From: Rotaria sp. Silwood1
Taxonomy: Eukaryota > Rotifera > Eurotatoria > Philodinida > Philodinidae
DNA length: 64,000 nt
Direction: 5' to 3'
Assembly: GCA_905250075.1 (NCBI GenBank)
Contig: CAJNOP010000020.1
Coordinates: 1,017,399-1,081,398, forward strand
This document shows positions 9,987 through 22,644 of the stretch, piece after piece. The translations under genes and the position numbers were made by a program. Positions within the stretch are counted from its first letter, which is position 1. Every line of letters starts with the position of its first letter. Below the pieces are notes generated by a model, which did not search any database, had not been told where the DNA came from, and was given only the letters and a program-made list of their open reading frames with translations.

Positions 9987-12900
9987 TCACACATAATGAC
10001 TATCAGATGATGGATCAGAAATAATTTGTTGTAAATCATCACGGATAGCTGATACTAAATTTTTCGTATTTACAACACTTTGTTTAGCCAATAAATATTC
10101 ATCACGATAATCATGACGTTTATTTAAATCTGATGAATTTAAATGAAATAATCGGTCATTATTATCATTTCTTCCTGCCGATGCATTATGTATTTGTGTT
10201 TGTATACCATCTCGATTTTTAGGTATTGTATCTATATAAACAGCATCATTATCAAATTTATGTTGACGTTGTCCAATATGACCACGATTAGGATGCATCA
10301 TAAATTCACGATCAGTTTCAGTACGTGTACGAGGTTGACGTCTTTGATTACTATATGGATCCATAGTTGTTGTTCTTGCCCGATCATTTAATATTGAATC
10401 ATCATTAAATAATGGTGGATTTGAACGAAAGGATGATACAGAATAATGTTTTCTAATATCATTATCATCCGATGGATATTTTGGTTTAAATACAACAGGC
10501 ATAGAATGTTCAATATCATGTACACGATCACCAGCTTCATATGGATCATAATGAAGACGTATAAGATTAGAATCTGGACGTTCAGATACTTGTGGTATAT
10601 TAGGTGTATGATAAATTTGTTCATTATCATTGTTAATACGTGGATTTCTTGGATCGTAAGCTGTTGAAGGAACAGGACGTCGTTGTCGACGTTGTCTTTG
10701 TTGTTCATTTACAGAATCCGTATTATATGGTTGCTTTGGTTCAGCTTGATCAAGTACTTCATCTAATAAACGATGTAATTTTGTTCGTCCAACTTCCATT
10801 TCAGATGTTTGTGGTATCTCAGATTCAAAAACTGGATTATTATATTGATATGTACGAGAACGGTTTGTAACTAAAAAGAATAAAAAATAATGGATTTTAT
10901 TTTTAATAAACAATCATATTGCTTTTAATTTATGGAAAGAGCTTGTTGAATAAGGTGATCTATTTAGAATTGAGAAATCAAATATATATCGTGCAGTAGA
11001 GCTGCAGCGAATGGTATAGTATAGTAAATCTTATTTTTATAGGACTTTGAAGGAATTAGAGTCATTTTTATTCATAGATAACTATGCATCAAAAGCATGA
11101 TCAATTACTACGTATTCTAGTCCAAGATATTAGTCGAAAGTATTTGTAAAATTTTTTTTTTCTATACAGTTTTGTACAGCTTTTCCTGGGCTATAATCTC
11201 ATACATATTTAAGATTTTCCATCATTCTATTCTTGATACGAGAAAACATAAAAGACTTGACGCAACAGTAAATTTTCTTAGAAATTGATTGTGATGTAAT
11301 ACTCAAAAATACAATTTCGAAGTTCTCCAAGATTTTTGCATGATGCTCAAAATTGTCTTACATTAGCAAATCTTGACATTTCGACTATCAAAAATTAATC
11401 CTAATATAAAATGAACATGGTATTCGGAATTAGCATAACAAAACTGCATTGAATAACTTATATTTTGGCTAAGTATTTTTTCCACTGAAACGCGGCCCGT
11501 GGCAGACGACAAGACTAAATTAAGGAGGATTTGGCTCAGAATGTGTAGTGACCAAATTTTTGCCGGGAAAAATCTTTCGTTAAAATATAAGTTATTCAGT
11601 ACAGTTTGTTTTGCTGATTCCAAATATCATGTTTATTTCATATAAGGATAAACTTTTGATAGTCCAAAGGTCGAAATACAGCGGTAAAAAGGAAATATTG
11701 ATTAAGAGTTATCAATGCAACACAATATTGGACATCGTGCACAAATTTTAGAGAACTTCTAAATAGTATGTTTTATAGTTTTCCATTGAGGACAATTTTT
11801 GAGAAAGTTTGTTTTCTGATCACGTAAATCTATGGTTGACATGATTGAAGACATGAAGACTCATCATTAGTGAAAGGCAATGGTAAATCATTTAGAAATT
11901 GTATATTTTCTCCTAATAAAAATAGAATGATCGACGATGTTAAATGTGCATGAGAGTATAGCCCAGAAAAAGCTGTTCAAAGATGTATAGAAAAAAGATT
12001 TTGTATGGACACTTTCGCCTGATATCTTGGAGTACAATACTTAGTAATTGATCATGCTTTGGATGCATAGTCGTCTATGAATAAAAATGATTCTAGTTCC
12101 TTCAAAGTCTTATGAAAATAATATTTACTATATTATAGCATTCGCTGCAGCTTTACTTGCTCTACGTATATATTTGATTTCTCAATTCTAAATAGATCAC
12201 CTTATTCAACAGAGTTCTTTGAACATGAAATTAATTATTTTAATTCATTTTATTTACTAGGAGGTGTTGTTCTTCGTTCAGATGAATTGTAAACTTGTTC
12301 AAGATCATTTAATGGATCAGCATAACGTTGCTATGAAAAGAAATATTTTCTTTTTTTTTTGTTTTATACAATAAAATTTTCATTTACTTCAAATTTTTCT
12401 TGTAAACGAAGTTTATTTCTCCAATGTTCAACATCATTGTGATAACGTGTTTCTTGCATTGGTATATCAGCTGTTACAGGAAACTGTTGAATATTATTTG
12501 AAGTTGTTTGTGACTTAATCCGTGGTGACCGTTTTGATGATGCCGTATTACCAAGTAAAATATCATTTTGAGTTAAAACACGAGCATTATTAAGAGGTGT
12601 AGCTTGTTCTTGTCTAAGTTCATTTGAAACTGTATGATAATTCTATTCAAAAGAAAATAATTTAGTATGTATGCATTTGCTTTCAAAAATTCACTTACTA
12701 AGGCTCGAGATGAGGTTTGTGGAACATTGTAAACAACCTAGAAAAATGAAGTTTTTTTTTTTTAATATTGTTAAACAAAATATATTAAATTAATGATAAT
12801 GTTAATAATGCAAGCTTGATTGATCACTTTTCTACTTTTATTCAAAAAGAAGAGGTGTAAAATTTCGATATGTTCATTACCCTATTTTCAAACAAAAAAA

Positions 12901-15900
12901 AAGAAAAGAGTCAGATTTGTATATAAACATTTTTTTTTCTTTTTCTCTTTTCTTTCTTTAGTAATATTGACAAACACGGCCTTGCCAAGAGGCAGAAAGG
13001 TGTATTGCTATTGCATTGTAGTGTTTGTCAACATGACTATAGAAAGAAAAAAGATCAGAAAAAAAAATTTTTATAGACTTCTAACTCATTCTTTGTGTGT
13101 TTGACAACGGTGTAATGAATACATCGAGAACTTACATCACTTGCTTTTGAATAAAATTAGAAAAAACATAAACGAACTTGTATTAATAGTATTATCAAGA
13201 ATGAAAAGTATTGTTAGAGAAACAGAAAACTAATTTTATGAATTTTACTTCAGCATTGCTTTGATTGTTTCCTCGTTTTCGCCATTTAAAATAAATACAA
13301 GATAAACTGATGAGTAGTAAAACAAAAGCTATAGGTCCAAGAACGGCACCAATTATCCATAATTTATTATCAGTTGTTAGAGTAGACGGTTCGGGCTGAA
13401 TACTTGGACTTTGCACAAAATTACCATCAAATTGAAAACCAAGTAAAGAGATTTTTTGATTTTCATTTATTTTGTCAGTGGCTGTTTTAACATCAGTGGC
13501 TGATACTGTTTTGTTTGTACGTGTATCAGTCACAGTATAATTTACCCTATATGTTTTTGGAAAGGTGTTAGGATCAGAAAGCTAAATCAATATGAAAAGT
13601 AAATTATGTATATAGATGAAATCAAGGATTCTATTAATTTACCAAAACTACGGATGAAATTATTTCAATAAGATAGTTCTGATTGATCTGACGTTTACGT
13701 CGTGACGATAGTAAACATTCTGAAATGGATGCATTATTTAAACATAGAAAGCCAAGATTTATAACGTCGGATAATCCTCGTCGAAGTTTTTCTACATGAG
13801 TAGTATTATATGGATCGAAAGGATTTATAATAGAAGCTTTGAAAACTGAAATAAAAAGTGAATATTCTTGGAAAAATATATTAATAAATACTTATTATAG
13901 ACCTGTAAATATCAAATTTGCTGGTGCAGGTGTTGTTGTCATTGAGGTAGTAGTAGATGTGATCAAATTCGTGCTGATTAATGTTTGTGAAGTAACAGCA
14001 GTTGTAATTGTCGTGCCAGTGATACTAATACTGGTTAATGTAGAACTAATTGTTTGAGATATTGTTGTTGCTGTGACTACATTTGAACTACTTATAGTTG
14101 ACGACAGAGTCACTTGAGTGGTAACTTCAACATTTGATGTTGGTATACTACTGACGACAGTTATATTTTGAATAGCACTTGAATATGCAGTGGTACTGGG
14201 GAAGCTTGTTAATGTAGGGACACTTGTTGCAACAGTTGTCGATTCTTCAAAAATAGTTGCTGTGATATTGGCTGATTTCGTTGAAGATGCTGTTTGGACA
14301 CTTACGTCTAAAGTAAAGAAAAATAGTAATCGAATGAAAATTGAAATTAAAAACAATTGACATCGAAATTAAACATCTTCAATGTGGAGAAACAAAATAT
14401 CACTTGTTTGTCGCTTATTGTTACCTGTATGCGAAGAAGACAAGAGGCTTGTAGCTGTTGTTTGTGTTTCAACACTTGAAGAACTACTCAAAACTGATAT
14501 GCTGCTTGATAATCCAGTCTGTGCTGTACTTGTTACTGAAGAAGCTAAAGTGGACGATGTATTCCTATATATAAAATTAATAAATATATATCTACCTATG
14601 ATTGCTGATGAGCCTTGGGTTTGTGTAACAGCTGTTACTGGTACACTACTTCCTTCGCTAACAGACGTCGCGGACTGACTAGTATATTCCGATTGATATG
14701 GCGTTGATAATGTATTCGGACTGCTCTGAGCACCTGTACTCATAATCGTAGAGGAACCAGATGATGTGCTAGCTACTTCGCCACTCGAAGAAGTTAATAT
14801 AATCGAAGTCGATAATATGGAAGCAGACAATGTAGCTTGAGACGAAGGTATTGATTGCTCCATACTATGAGTTATTGTCATTAAAGATGATGTGGAGCTG
14901 CCACTTGTGACAGTACTCAATGATTCACTGCTGCCAGTTGCAACCAACCCACTAGTAGCTGTTAGAGTACTTCTTTCACTTGTATCTGTAGGAACCATTG
15001 TTGACATAGTAGGAACTATGCTTTCTGACGTTGAACTGATGATTGAAGCAACATTGTTGGAAGTGCTAGTGATCATAGTACCTGTGTATGAAGACGTTTC
15101 AGTGCCGATCGTCATAGACAAACTCGATGACATAGTGACTCCGCTTACTGTTGAACCAATTATTTCTTGGCTCGTACCAGTATACAACGGTGAAAACGTA
15201 CTACTACCAGTTTCTTGTAAACTACTTCCATACGAGACGGCCTGACTGGACGATGTGAAAGGTGAGACTGATGCGAGGGTAGCTGTATTTACGGTAGTGC
15301 TGCCAGTTGCTTCACTTGTTGCCGTTGGTGCGAAGGAAAAAACTCCAGTACCTGTTTCTTGTGATATGCCAGTGTGTAAGGATGACAGGCTTGAAGATAT
15401 AACAGGTGAGCTTGATGGAACAGAAGCAGTATTTATGGTTGTACTGCCACTGGATTGACTTGTTTCCGTTTGTGCAGAGAAAGACGAACCAGTGCTTGTT
15501 TCTTGTGAAATACCTGTATGTGAGGATGACTGGCTTGGCAAGATAATAGGTGAGCTTGATGGAATAGTAGCAGTATTTATTGTTGTACTACCACTTGGTT
15601 GACTAATTTCTGTTTGTGCCGAGAAAGATGTGCCAGTGCCTGTTTCTTGAGAAATACCAGTGAGTGAGGATGATAGACTTGAAACCGTAACAGGTGAGGT
15701 TGATGGAACAGTAGCGGTATTTATTGTTGTACTACCACTTGATCCACTTGTTTCCGTTTGTGCCGTGGAAGATGTACCAGTGCCTGTTTCTTGTGAGATG
15801 GCAGTGTATGATGATGAAACACTTGGAAACGAAACAGGTGATGATGATGGAACAGTAGAGGTATCTATTATTGTGCTGCCTTTTGATTGACTTGTTTCTG

Positions 15901-18900
15901 TTTGTGTCGAGGCAAACATGCTAGTGCCTGTTTCTTGTGAGATACCTGTATGTGAGGATGACTGGCTTGACAAGATAATAGGTGAGCTTGATGGAATAGN
16001 NNNNNNNNNTGATGAAACACTTGGAAACGTAACAGGTGAGGTTGATGGAACAGTAGAAGTAACTATTATTGGACTACCACTTGATTGACTTGTCTCGGTT
16101 TGTGCCGAGGAAAATATGCTAGTTCCTGTTTCTTGTGAGATACCTGTGTGTGAGAATGACTGGCTTGACAAGATAATAGATGAGCTTGATGGAATAGTAG
16201 CAGTATTTATTATTGTGCTGCCAATGGATTGACTTGTTTCTGTTTGTGCCGCGGAAGATGTACCAGTGCCTGTTTCTTGTGAGATGGCAGTGTATGATGA
16301 AACACTTGAAAACGTAACAGATGAGCTTGATGGAATAGTAGCAGTATTTATTATTGTGCTGCCTATGGATTGACTTGTTTCTGTTTGTGCCGAGAAAGAT
16401 GTACCAGTGCCTGCTTCTTGAGAGATACCAGTGTGTGAGGATGATAGACCTGAAAACGTAACAGGTGAGGTTGATGCAACTGTCATGGTATTTATTGATG
16501 TGGTGCCACTTGATTGACTTGTGTCCGTTTGTGCCGAGAAGGATGTGGCAGTGCCTGTTTCTTGAGAGATACCAGTGTGTGAGAATGATAGACTTGAAAA
16601 CGTAACAGGTGGGGTTGATGCAGTAGTTGCGGTATTGATTGTTGTACTGTCACCTGCTTGGCTTGTTTCCGTTTGTGCAGAAAAAGATGTACTAGAACTA
16701 GTTTCTTGTGAGATACCCGTATGTGAGGGTGACTGGCTTGAAACTGTAACAGGTGAGGTTAATGCAGCGGTAATGGTATTTATTGGTGGGGTGCCACTTG
16801 ATTGACTTGTTTCTGTTTGTGCCAAGAAAGATATGCTAGTAGCTGTTTGTGGTGAGATACCAGTGTGTGAAAATGACAGAGTTGAAAACGTATCAGGTGA
16901 AGTTGATGGAACAGTAGCGGTGTTTATTATTGTACTTCCACTTGATTGGCTCGTTTCTGTTTGTTGGGAGAAAGATGTAGACGCACCGGTTTCTTGTAAG
17001 ATATCTGAATTAGATGATGAATGCACTGAGGATGTAATTGATGAAATTTGTGTCGAAGTAGCTGTGTTTTCTGTTGATATTGTTGATATGGTTGCAGGTG
17101 ATGTTAGGAGCGTTGCTAGATTTGTTACACTGGTATCTGATGATGGCATTGTGTTTGTTGACGGTGTGTCATCGGCTAAAATCAAAGAAAAGAAGTTATG
17201 AACAGTTTTAGATCATGTCGTATCCATAAAGAATGCAATCAATTGTGTTTTCTTGCTAGATGCAATGCATTTAGAAACTTGTTTTTATGGCAGAAGATAG
17301 CATAGCAGAATGAAAGTCAGTATAACAAATATACTTATAAATGTAATTCATTATTGGTAATATAACTAAATGTATGAATGGTTAATCGCTATATCACTTG
17401 ACATAAGATATATTGACTAAAAACAGTTTTGAATTAATATAAAGAAGACACAACACACGAAAAAAAGAATACAAATATATATATCAGTGTTACATAAGAT
17501 GAAGGCAAAAACAAAACCAAGGATTATAAATATACTCAGAAAATAATTTATTACGAATTTTCTTACCTGCTCTTCTCACTAAATGAAATTAGCAGAATTA
17601 AAAATTTTTTAAAACTCTTTTATATATACGCCTGGAAAAAATAAGCTGTGGTCTGTATTTTGGAGATATGGTTATCATAGCAGCGTATTTTTAAAAAAAT
17701 AATGATATATTCTGAAAGCGCGTGATGTTTTCTATTAGCCTGTATATTTGCCTTTTCCTTTGAATCTATGTATGACCAAAAAAAATTGAGTGTTATGAAG
17801 GTACCCTCATCTCCAGATTCCCACAGACTTGATTTTGTCAGTGTCACTAAAATTAGTTTTTAAAATGTTTGATCACTATAGAATTACCTTTTGAAAAAAG
17901 TAATTATATATTCTGATAGAGCTTGAAATTCTTTATTATCCTGTATATTTACTTATTTTTTTTTATATTCCTTTATCAAAAAGAAAATTTGAGTATAGTA
18001 AACGCATCGTCAATTGACAAGTACCGAAAATCGTTAGTTTTTTCCTTTTTTCAAAATATAGTTACTATACTACTAAATTTGGAATAAAGGAATTATAGAT
18101 TCTGATAGAGCTTCAAATTCTCTATGATCCTATATATATTTTTTCCCTTGACTTGCATTTATATACCGAATGTGCTGAAAAATAATTCAAGTATTACGCC
18201 AGTAATCTCCTGAAAAAACCTAAAAAACTGATTGTTTTGTAGTAACATATTCCTTTTCATTGGAACTTTATTGTTAGTATAAGAATAACTATTGAAACAA
18301 GAAATTAGATATTCTGATAGAATTTGAAATTCTCTATCATCGTGTACTTTTGCAACAGAAAACGAGATATGTAGTAAAAAAGCGACTTCTATTTAGAGAT
18401 TGTCAAGGAGCGTGTCGACGTAATACTCAAAATATTCTCCAGTGCATAATTGCAAAATAGTTAACAAATATACAGGATGATAGAGAATTTCAAGCTCTAT
18501 AAGAATTTGTTATTCCTTTTTAAAAATAAATTTTCCCATAAGAATAATAAATTTTAAAAGAGAACTCTAGAAGCAACGAAAAATGCACATTTTTGATACT
18601 TGTCAATTGGCTGTGCGTTCACTGTACTCAAATTTTCTTTTTGATAACTGAATATAAAGAAATAAGTAAATATACAGGATGATAGAAAGTTTCAAGCTCT
18701 ATCGGAATATATAATTACTTTTTTCAAAAGGTAATTCTATAGTGATGAAAAATTTTAAAAACTAATTTTGGTGATAGTGGCAAAATCAAGTCTGTGGGAA
18801 TCTGGAGATGAGGGTACCTTCATTACACTCAATTTTTTTTTGGTCATACATAGATTCAAAAGAAAAGGCAAATATACAGACTGATAGAAAACTGCACGCG

Positions 18901-20047
18901 CTTTCGGAATATATCACTTTTTTTTAAAAAATACACTACTATGATAATCGTATCTGAAAAATACAGACTACAGCTTATTTTTTCCAGGCGTATATATATT
19001 AAATGAAACTAATACAAATTATCCAACTATACATATAATGAAACAACTAGACAATGATATATACCTCGGATATTTGCTTGAGATAAATCTTCAGCTAAAG
19101 AGGGTTCTAAATAAACGACAAGAATAATTACAAATAACAAATTATTTCTTAACTAATCATTTATGTATACTAACGATAATTCTGAACATTATATATACTG
19201 AGTACATGAAGACCACCACAACAATTAATTATCATATCATTTAAACTTCTATCACATGGTATGTTACATAAAATGGAATTTACAGCTGGTTGATTTAAAT
19301 GATTCCCACAACGACATGCATTACTAAATAAAAAAGAAAATTTTAATTGTACCTTACTTTTTTTTTTTGTTCTGAATTGAATCAATTCAAACTAAATAGA
19401 TTTCTATTAATATAGTAGGTTTTACCCATTCATTATGCCTGCATAATTATAGTTCGTAGCACAGTGCGAAATACATTTTTCAATCGAGTTCACAACGCCC
19501 ATCTCTATACCTAAGGTTACATTATCAAAACAACCTTGATAACCAACTATAGTATTCAAACATGTCGAATCTAGGAATGTATCGAATTCCATGTTATTAA
19601 ATAAGTAAATTATTTTCAATATCAAAAAATACCTGATTTCGATAAACCAATCGAGTTAATAACACTGTAAACACTACTTCGATTATCACCACCACATTTT
19701 TCAGATGTTATACATGAATAATGGCATTGATCATCTGATACTTGACCATATTTTCCATATTTTTGTCCACAACGACATTCACTACCATGTTGTATAGCCG
19801 CATACTGATAATTTTGTTTTTGACAAGCAAAAATACATTGTTTAGAAGTTAAATGTTTATAATTACCAATAAATATTTCCAGATCATGATTGTCAATATG
19901 ATCAATAAAACAACCCAAATATTGATTAAAACCTTCGATAAACAAGATTATAAAATTTGTTATTTTATTACGTGATTATCGTTTCGTCTTACCGTAAATA
20001 ATTGTTATTTGAACAATTAAGTAGTAGAGCAAAAATAGTGCTCGCAT
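9987..20047 (-). CDS. WSC-domain mucin-like transmembrane protein with KIAA1549-like tail
   Basis: Thirteen exons keep phase: 20047-19993, 19932-19633, 19570-19426, 19323-19175, 19106-19065, 17175-14425, 14307-13903, 13845-13643, 13581-13249, 12737-12699, 12642-12388, 12330-12258 and 10870-9987 (about 1877 residues plus an assembly gap). The order is a hydrophobic signal peptide (MRALFLLYYLIVQITIIYG), two Cys-rich WSC-like domains (about 19-115 and 125-215; YLGCF, CRCG, CGGDNRSSVYS, then YQGCF, CRCG, CCGG), a Ser/Thr stalk of about 1000 residues, a possible furin site RRKRQ near 1331-1335, one membrane helix near 1423-1448 (WIIGAVLGPIAFVLLLIS) and a polar cytoplasmic tail of about 430 residues. 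The region before and after the helix, including HWRNKL and TKLHRLLDEV, resembles KIAA1549/UPF0606 proteins. WSC domains are carbohydrate-binding in other proteins, so a surface glycan-binding or matrix role is inferred. The domain order is clear; family assignment of the tail is less certain. Confidence 0.78.
10937..12230. repeat. 1.3-kb palindromic foldback in intron 12
   Basis: The left end (GTTGAATAAGGTGATCTATT, from 10944) is matched by its complement at the right end (ending near 12211), and the match continues inward with GCTGCAGCGAATG (10990) / CATTCGCTGCAGC (12140) and AGGACTTTGAAGG (11041) / CCTTCAAAGTC (12099). It nearly reaches the centre near 11525 (TAACTTATATTTTGGC near 11455 against AAATATAAGTTATTCAG near 11584). 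It fills almost the whole 1387-bp intron. The ends AGAG-C/T-T may be a weak target duplication. No protein is encoded; this is a MITE-like foldback of unknown superfamily. Confidence 0.8.
15200..17010 (-). repeat. In-frame tandem repeat encoding the mucin stalk
   Basis: About 12 units of roughly 144 bp (48 residues) follow one another. The unit reads about TGISQETGTGTSFSAQTETS, then QSSGSTTINTATVPS, then SPVTFSSLSSSH. Conserved points are ISQET, AQTETSQS, INTAT and SH/SY-TG/TA. Units differ by substitutions more than by indels, and the frame stays open throughout, so length variation appears to occur in whole units. Ser plus Thr make up about half of the residues, as expected for dense O-glycosylation. 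Confidence 0.9.
16000..16009. other. Assembly gap (10 N)
   Basis: Ten N lie inside the mucin repeat. The neighbouring repeat unit breaks off here and resumes in mid-unit, so the gap size is a placeholder and the true number of repeat units is unknown. Confidence 0.95.
17619..18997. repeat. 1.4-kb palindromic foldback in intron 5
   Basis: The left end TATATATACGCCTGG (17621) plus AAAAAATAAGCTGT is matched by its exact complement at the right end (ending near 18996). Inside, ATCTCCAGATTCCCACAGAC (17809) pairs with GTCTGTGGGAATCTGGAGAT (18791). Each arm (about 690 bp) also holds several copies of a short phrase, GATAGAGCTTGAAATTCT followed by CCTGTATATTTAC, so the arms are themselves built from subrepeats. 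There is no coding capacity. It fills most of the 1889-bp intron between exons 5 and 6. Confidence 0.85.
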
Positions 20048-22644
20048 TGCAACTGTCGATCATACCCAATGAATAAAAATATTATTTCTAAATCTAAAAT
20101 AATAAAGAATAAAAAAAAAAAGAGTTTCTTTTCTTTTTGTATTTATATCAGGCGTAAAAATAACATTTCGATGAATAATCATTCCATTATATTGATATAT
20201 ACAACTATACATTGCATATCGATAATATAACTTTAATGTAAGTTCTATTGATGTATTGACTCCCAGTTCCTCTCTCACTCTCTTGAATTTATAGAAGAGA
20301 AAAAAAAATGTCATTCTTTTATTAACTAAAAAACAACTATTTCTTTTTTTTTTTCTTTGGATGACAAAAAAATCAGATCTGCTGTTGTTTGTTTGAAATA
20401 AGAAAGTAAAATAGCATTTTAACTAAGATATTTTAAAACTAGCCTATCAGCTTAATTCATCACATACAAAAAAAAAAGCAGCAACATGTTCATCTATCTA
20501 CTAAAAGACTGTTTGCCTAATCTTTTCCTAGACTACATTTTTTTTCTCATACTTTTCTGTAATATTCTTTTAAAGCAAATATTTAATAAAAAATAGTCAA
20601 ATAGAATGAGTCAGCATAAAAAATATGTTCTAATAAAATAAAACTCTAATATGTATACGAACAGCAACAGATCGATAAATAGCCTAATCAAAATGAAATA
20701 AATTTGTAAATCTAATATGAGCCATCTGTTATACATTACGATATTGACGAAATATTATTATTGTTTCGTTTCTTCTTTTTTGTACAAATAATATTTCATA
20801 GTTTTGTTGACAATTTTCGATGATCTTTGGAGTCCACAAGTTTTCATTGACATAATCATACCATTCACATATATACCACAGACAGTAATTGTTTACGGTT
20901 TTCTACTTCTTCTGTTCCTATTTTAATACAAAAATGTCCTGAAGCATTCTTTTACTATTTATCTTAATAAGAACAATCATTGATTTGGAAACGTAACTGT
21001 CTACATACTCATAACAGTAAATAATCAGCGATATCAATGTCATAGAACTTTTATTTAAATTTACTCGATCATAACGATGAATGCTTAAGAATATGTATAT
21101 AATTCATTTATGTGTGTGTATGAACAGAAACTAAAAATGAAAGGTTATATGCCACTTTACGCATATTCGAAGAGTGAATAAAAAGGAAGAAAAAAAGAAT
21201 TTTCTTTTTCATACAGAATCTACGAAAATTACATTTTGAAATAGGATCTTAACATGTCAATCATATCATTTCATTTCATACATTTACGTTTATATATTTA
21301 AAAGATTGAGATACGTGAGAATACAGTGTATTATAAAGAGGATAAATGTTATTGACAGCAAAATGGCTGTGATTATAAAGAAAGATGATACAGTTACGGA
21401 TATCACATACAGTCGCAGTCTTTATCCTTTTAATATACATGTGTGTGTCAAGTTTAAGATGAAAAGAATATACCGAGAAGGCCAATGAGTGACTCTTGAT
21501 ATAAATGTTTGCTTGAATGAAAGTGATGAAATTATCATAGCTATTTATAGATAAGAAAAAAATGCTGTTTATTATTTTATTGTCCAGAAAAATTTTCAAG
21601 GACATTGTCGTTCGTCAAAATCGAACGAATTCTTTAATGATTTTATATAAAATATGTATGGTTTTGTTTTTGTTTGTGTTATTTTTATTTCTTCAGTCAA
21701 AAGTGGTAAAAGAAAGTGAACAAGAAAGAAATCTTATGAAGGTTCGCCTAAACAAAGGGTACCACAATAACTAGAATCACTATATGTGTACAGAAATAAA
21801 GAAAAAGTATGGAGAAAATACATATTTATTCTCGTTTAACTGCTCCTCTCTTAATAATAATACAATCTTATTAAGCAAAAATTAAATTGATATCAATCAT
21901 AAATAGGTTTATTCAATGAAAGATTTCGTTTGATTATCTGTATATGAATTCATACCTGCTTATTTGTTTTTCTACACTTTTATTCATCCATAACGATCAT
22001 AATATCAACAAAAAACAAAACCATACTCTATCCATGTATATATCAATCAAATAACATTTGTGGAGAAAAAAAAGGAAGTCATACAGTTTGTATTTAAAGA
22101 ATGAAAGTTTCTGAAAATAGTAAAACTTAAGAAAAAATGTGTACCTGTTGGCCGCAAGATTCTCTTCTTTATTCAATGTTTCATGCCAGAAGCAAAATGT
22201 TTCTTTCGTTTTTATCAGACTCTTCATGATTTTTTTTTCATTTTATTAGTTTCTTTGAAATAGAAACATAGGTGCTAATCTTCTATTAACGAATATAATG
22301 TATATAACTTCGCACTGTGAGTAATTGAGAGCTTAAGAAAAAAACCTATTACACAGCAATATTTAATTCATGTTCTATAAGAATATCTTTTTATATGAGT
22401 CATCGCCCCTCTAGAAATTGTCACCATTTTGAGTTCAGTATGTTACTATGCATTCTCTTACCTACATGTTCCCCATAATTACATCCCACTATGTGTTTTT
22501 TATCGATTCGAGCGTCCTCTAACGAATCAGCAGTTTTGACAAGATAAATAAACTATATTTATGTACCTACTAGTTACTTTTCAAAATCGCATGACATAAG
22601 CTTGAAAGATAACCGTTTATTAGTATAATAAAAAAAAAACGAAA
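20048..22644. other. Intergenic, divergent promoters
   Basis: The region separates the start of the mucin-like gene (-) from the sterol methyltransferase start (+). It is AT-rich with short open frames that show no codon bias or family resemblance. It must contain both promoters, but no motif can be assigned with confidence. Confidence 0.45.

Noticed and set aside
10188-10870. Plus- and minus-strand frames rich in Met/Ile/Tyr overlapping the mucin-like gene's last exon
   Set aside because: Off-frame shadows of the 295-codon terminal exon, whose start phase matches the upstream exons.
12820-13104. 94-codon plus-strand frame starting MITFLLLFKKK
   Set aside because: It lies in intron 9 of the minus-strand mucin-like gene and is poly-Lys/Phe low complexity.
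14382-17201. Plus-strand open frames opposite the mucin exon
   Set aside because: They are antisense shadows of a repetitive Ser/Thr coding exon. The minus-strand frame is supported by splice phase with twelve other exons.
17620-17847. 75-codon frame in the intron-5 foldback
   Set aside because: It falls within a palindrome arm; its counterpart in the other arm is disrupted and no family matches.
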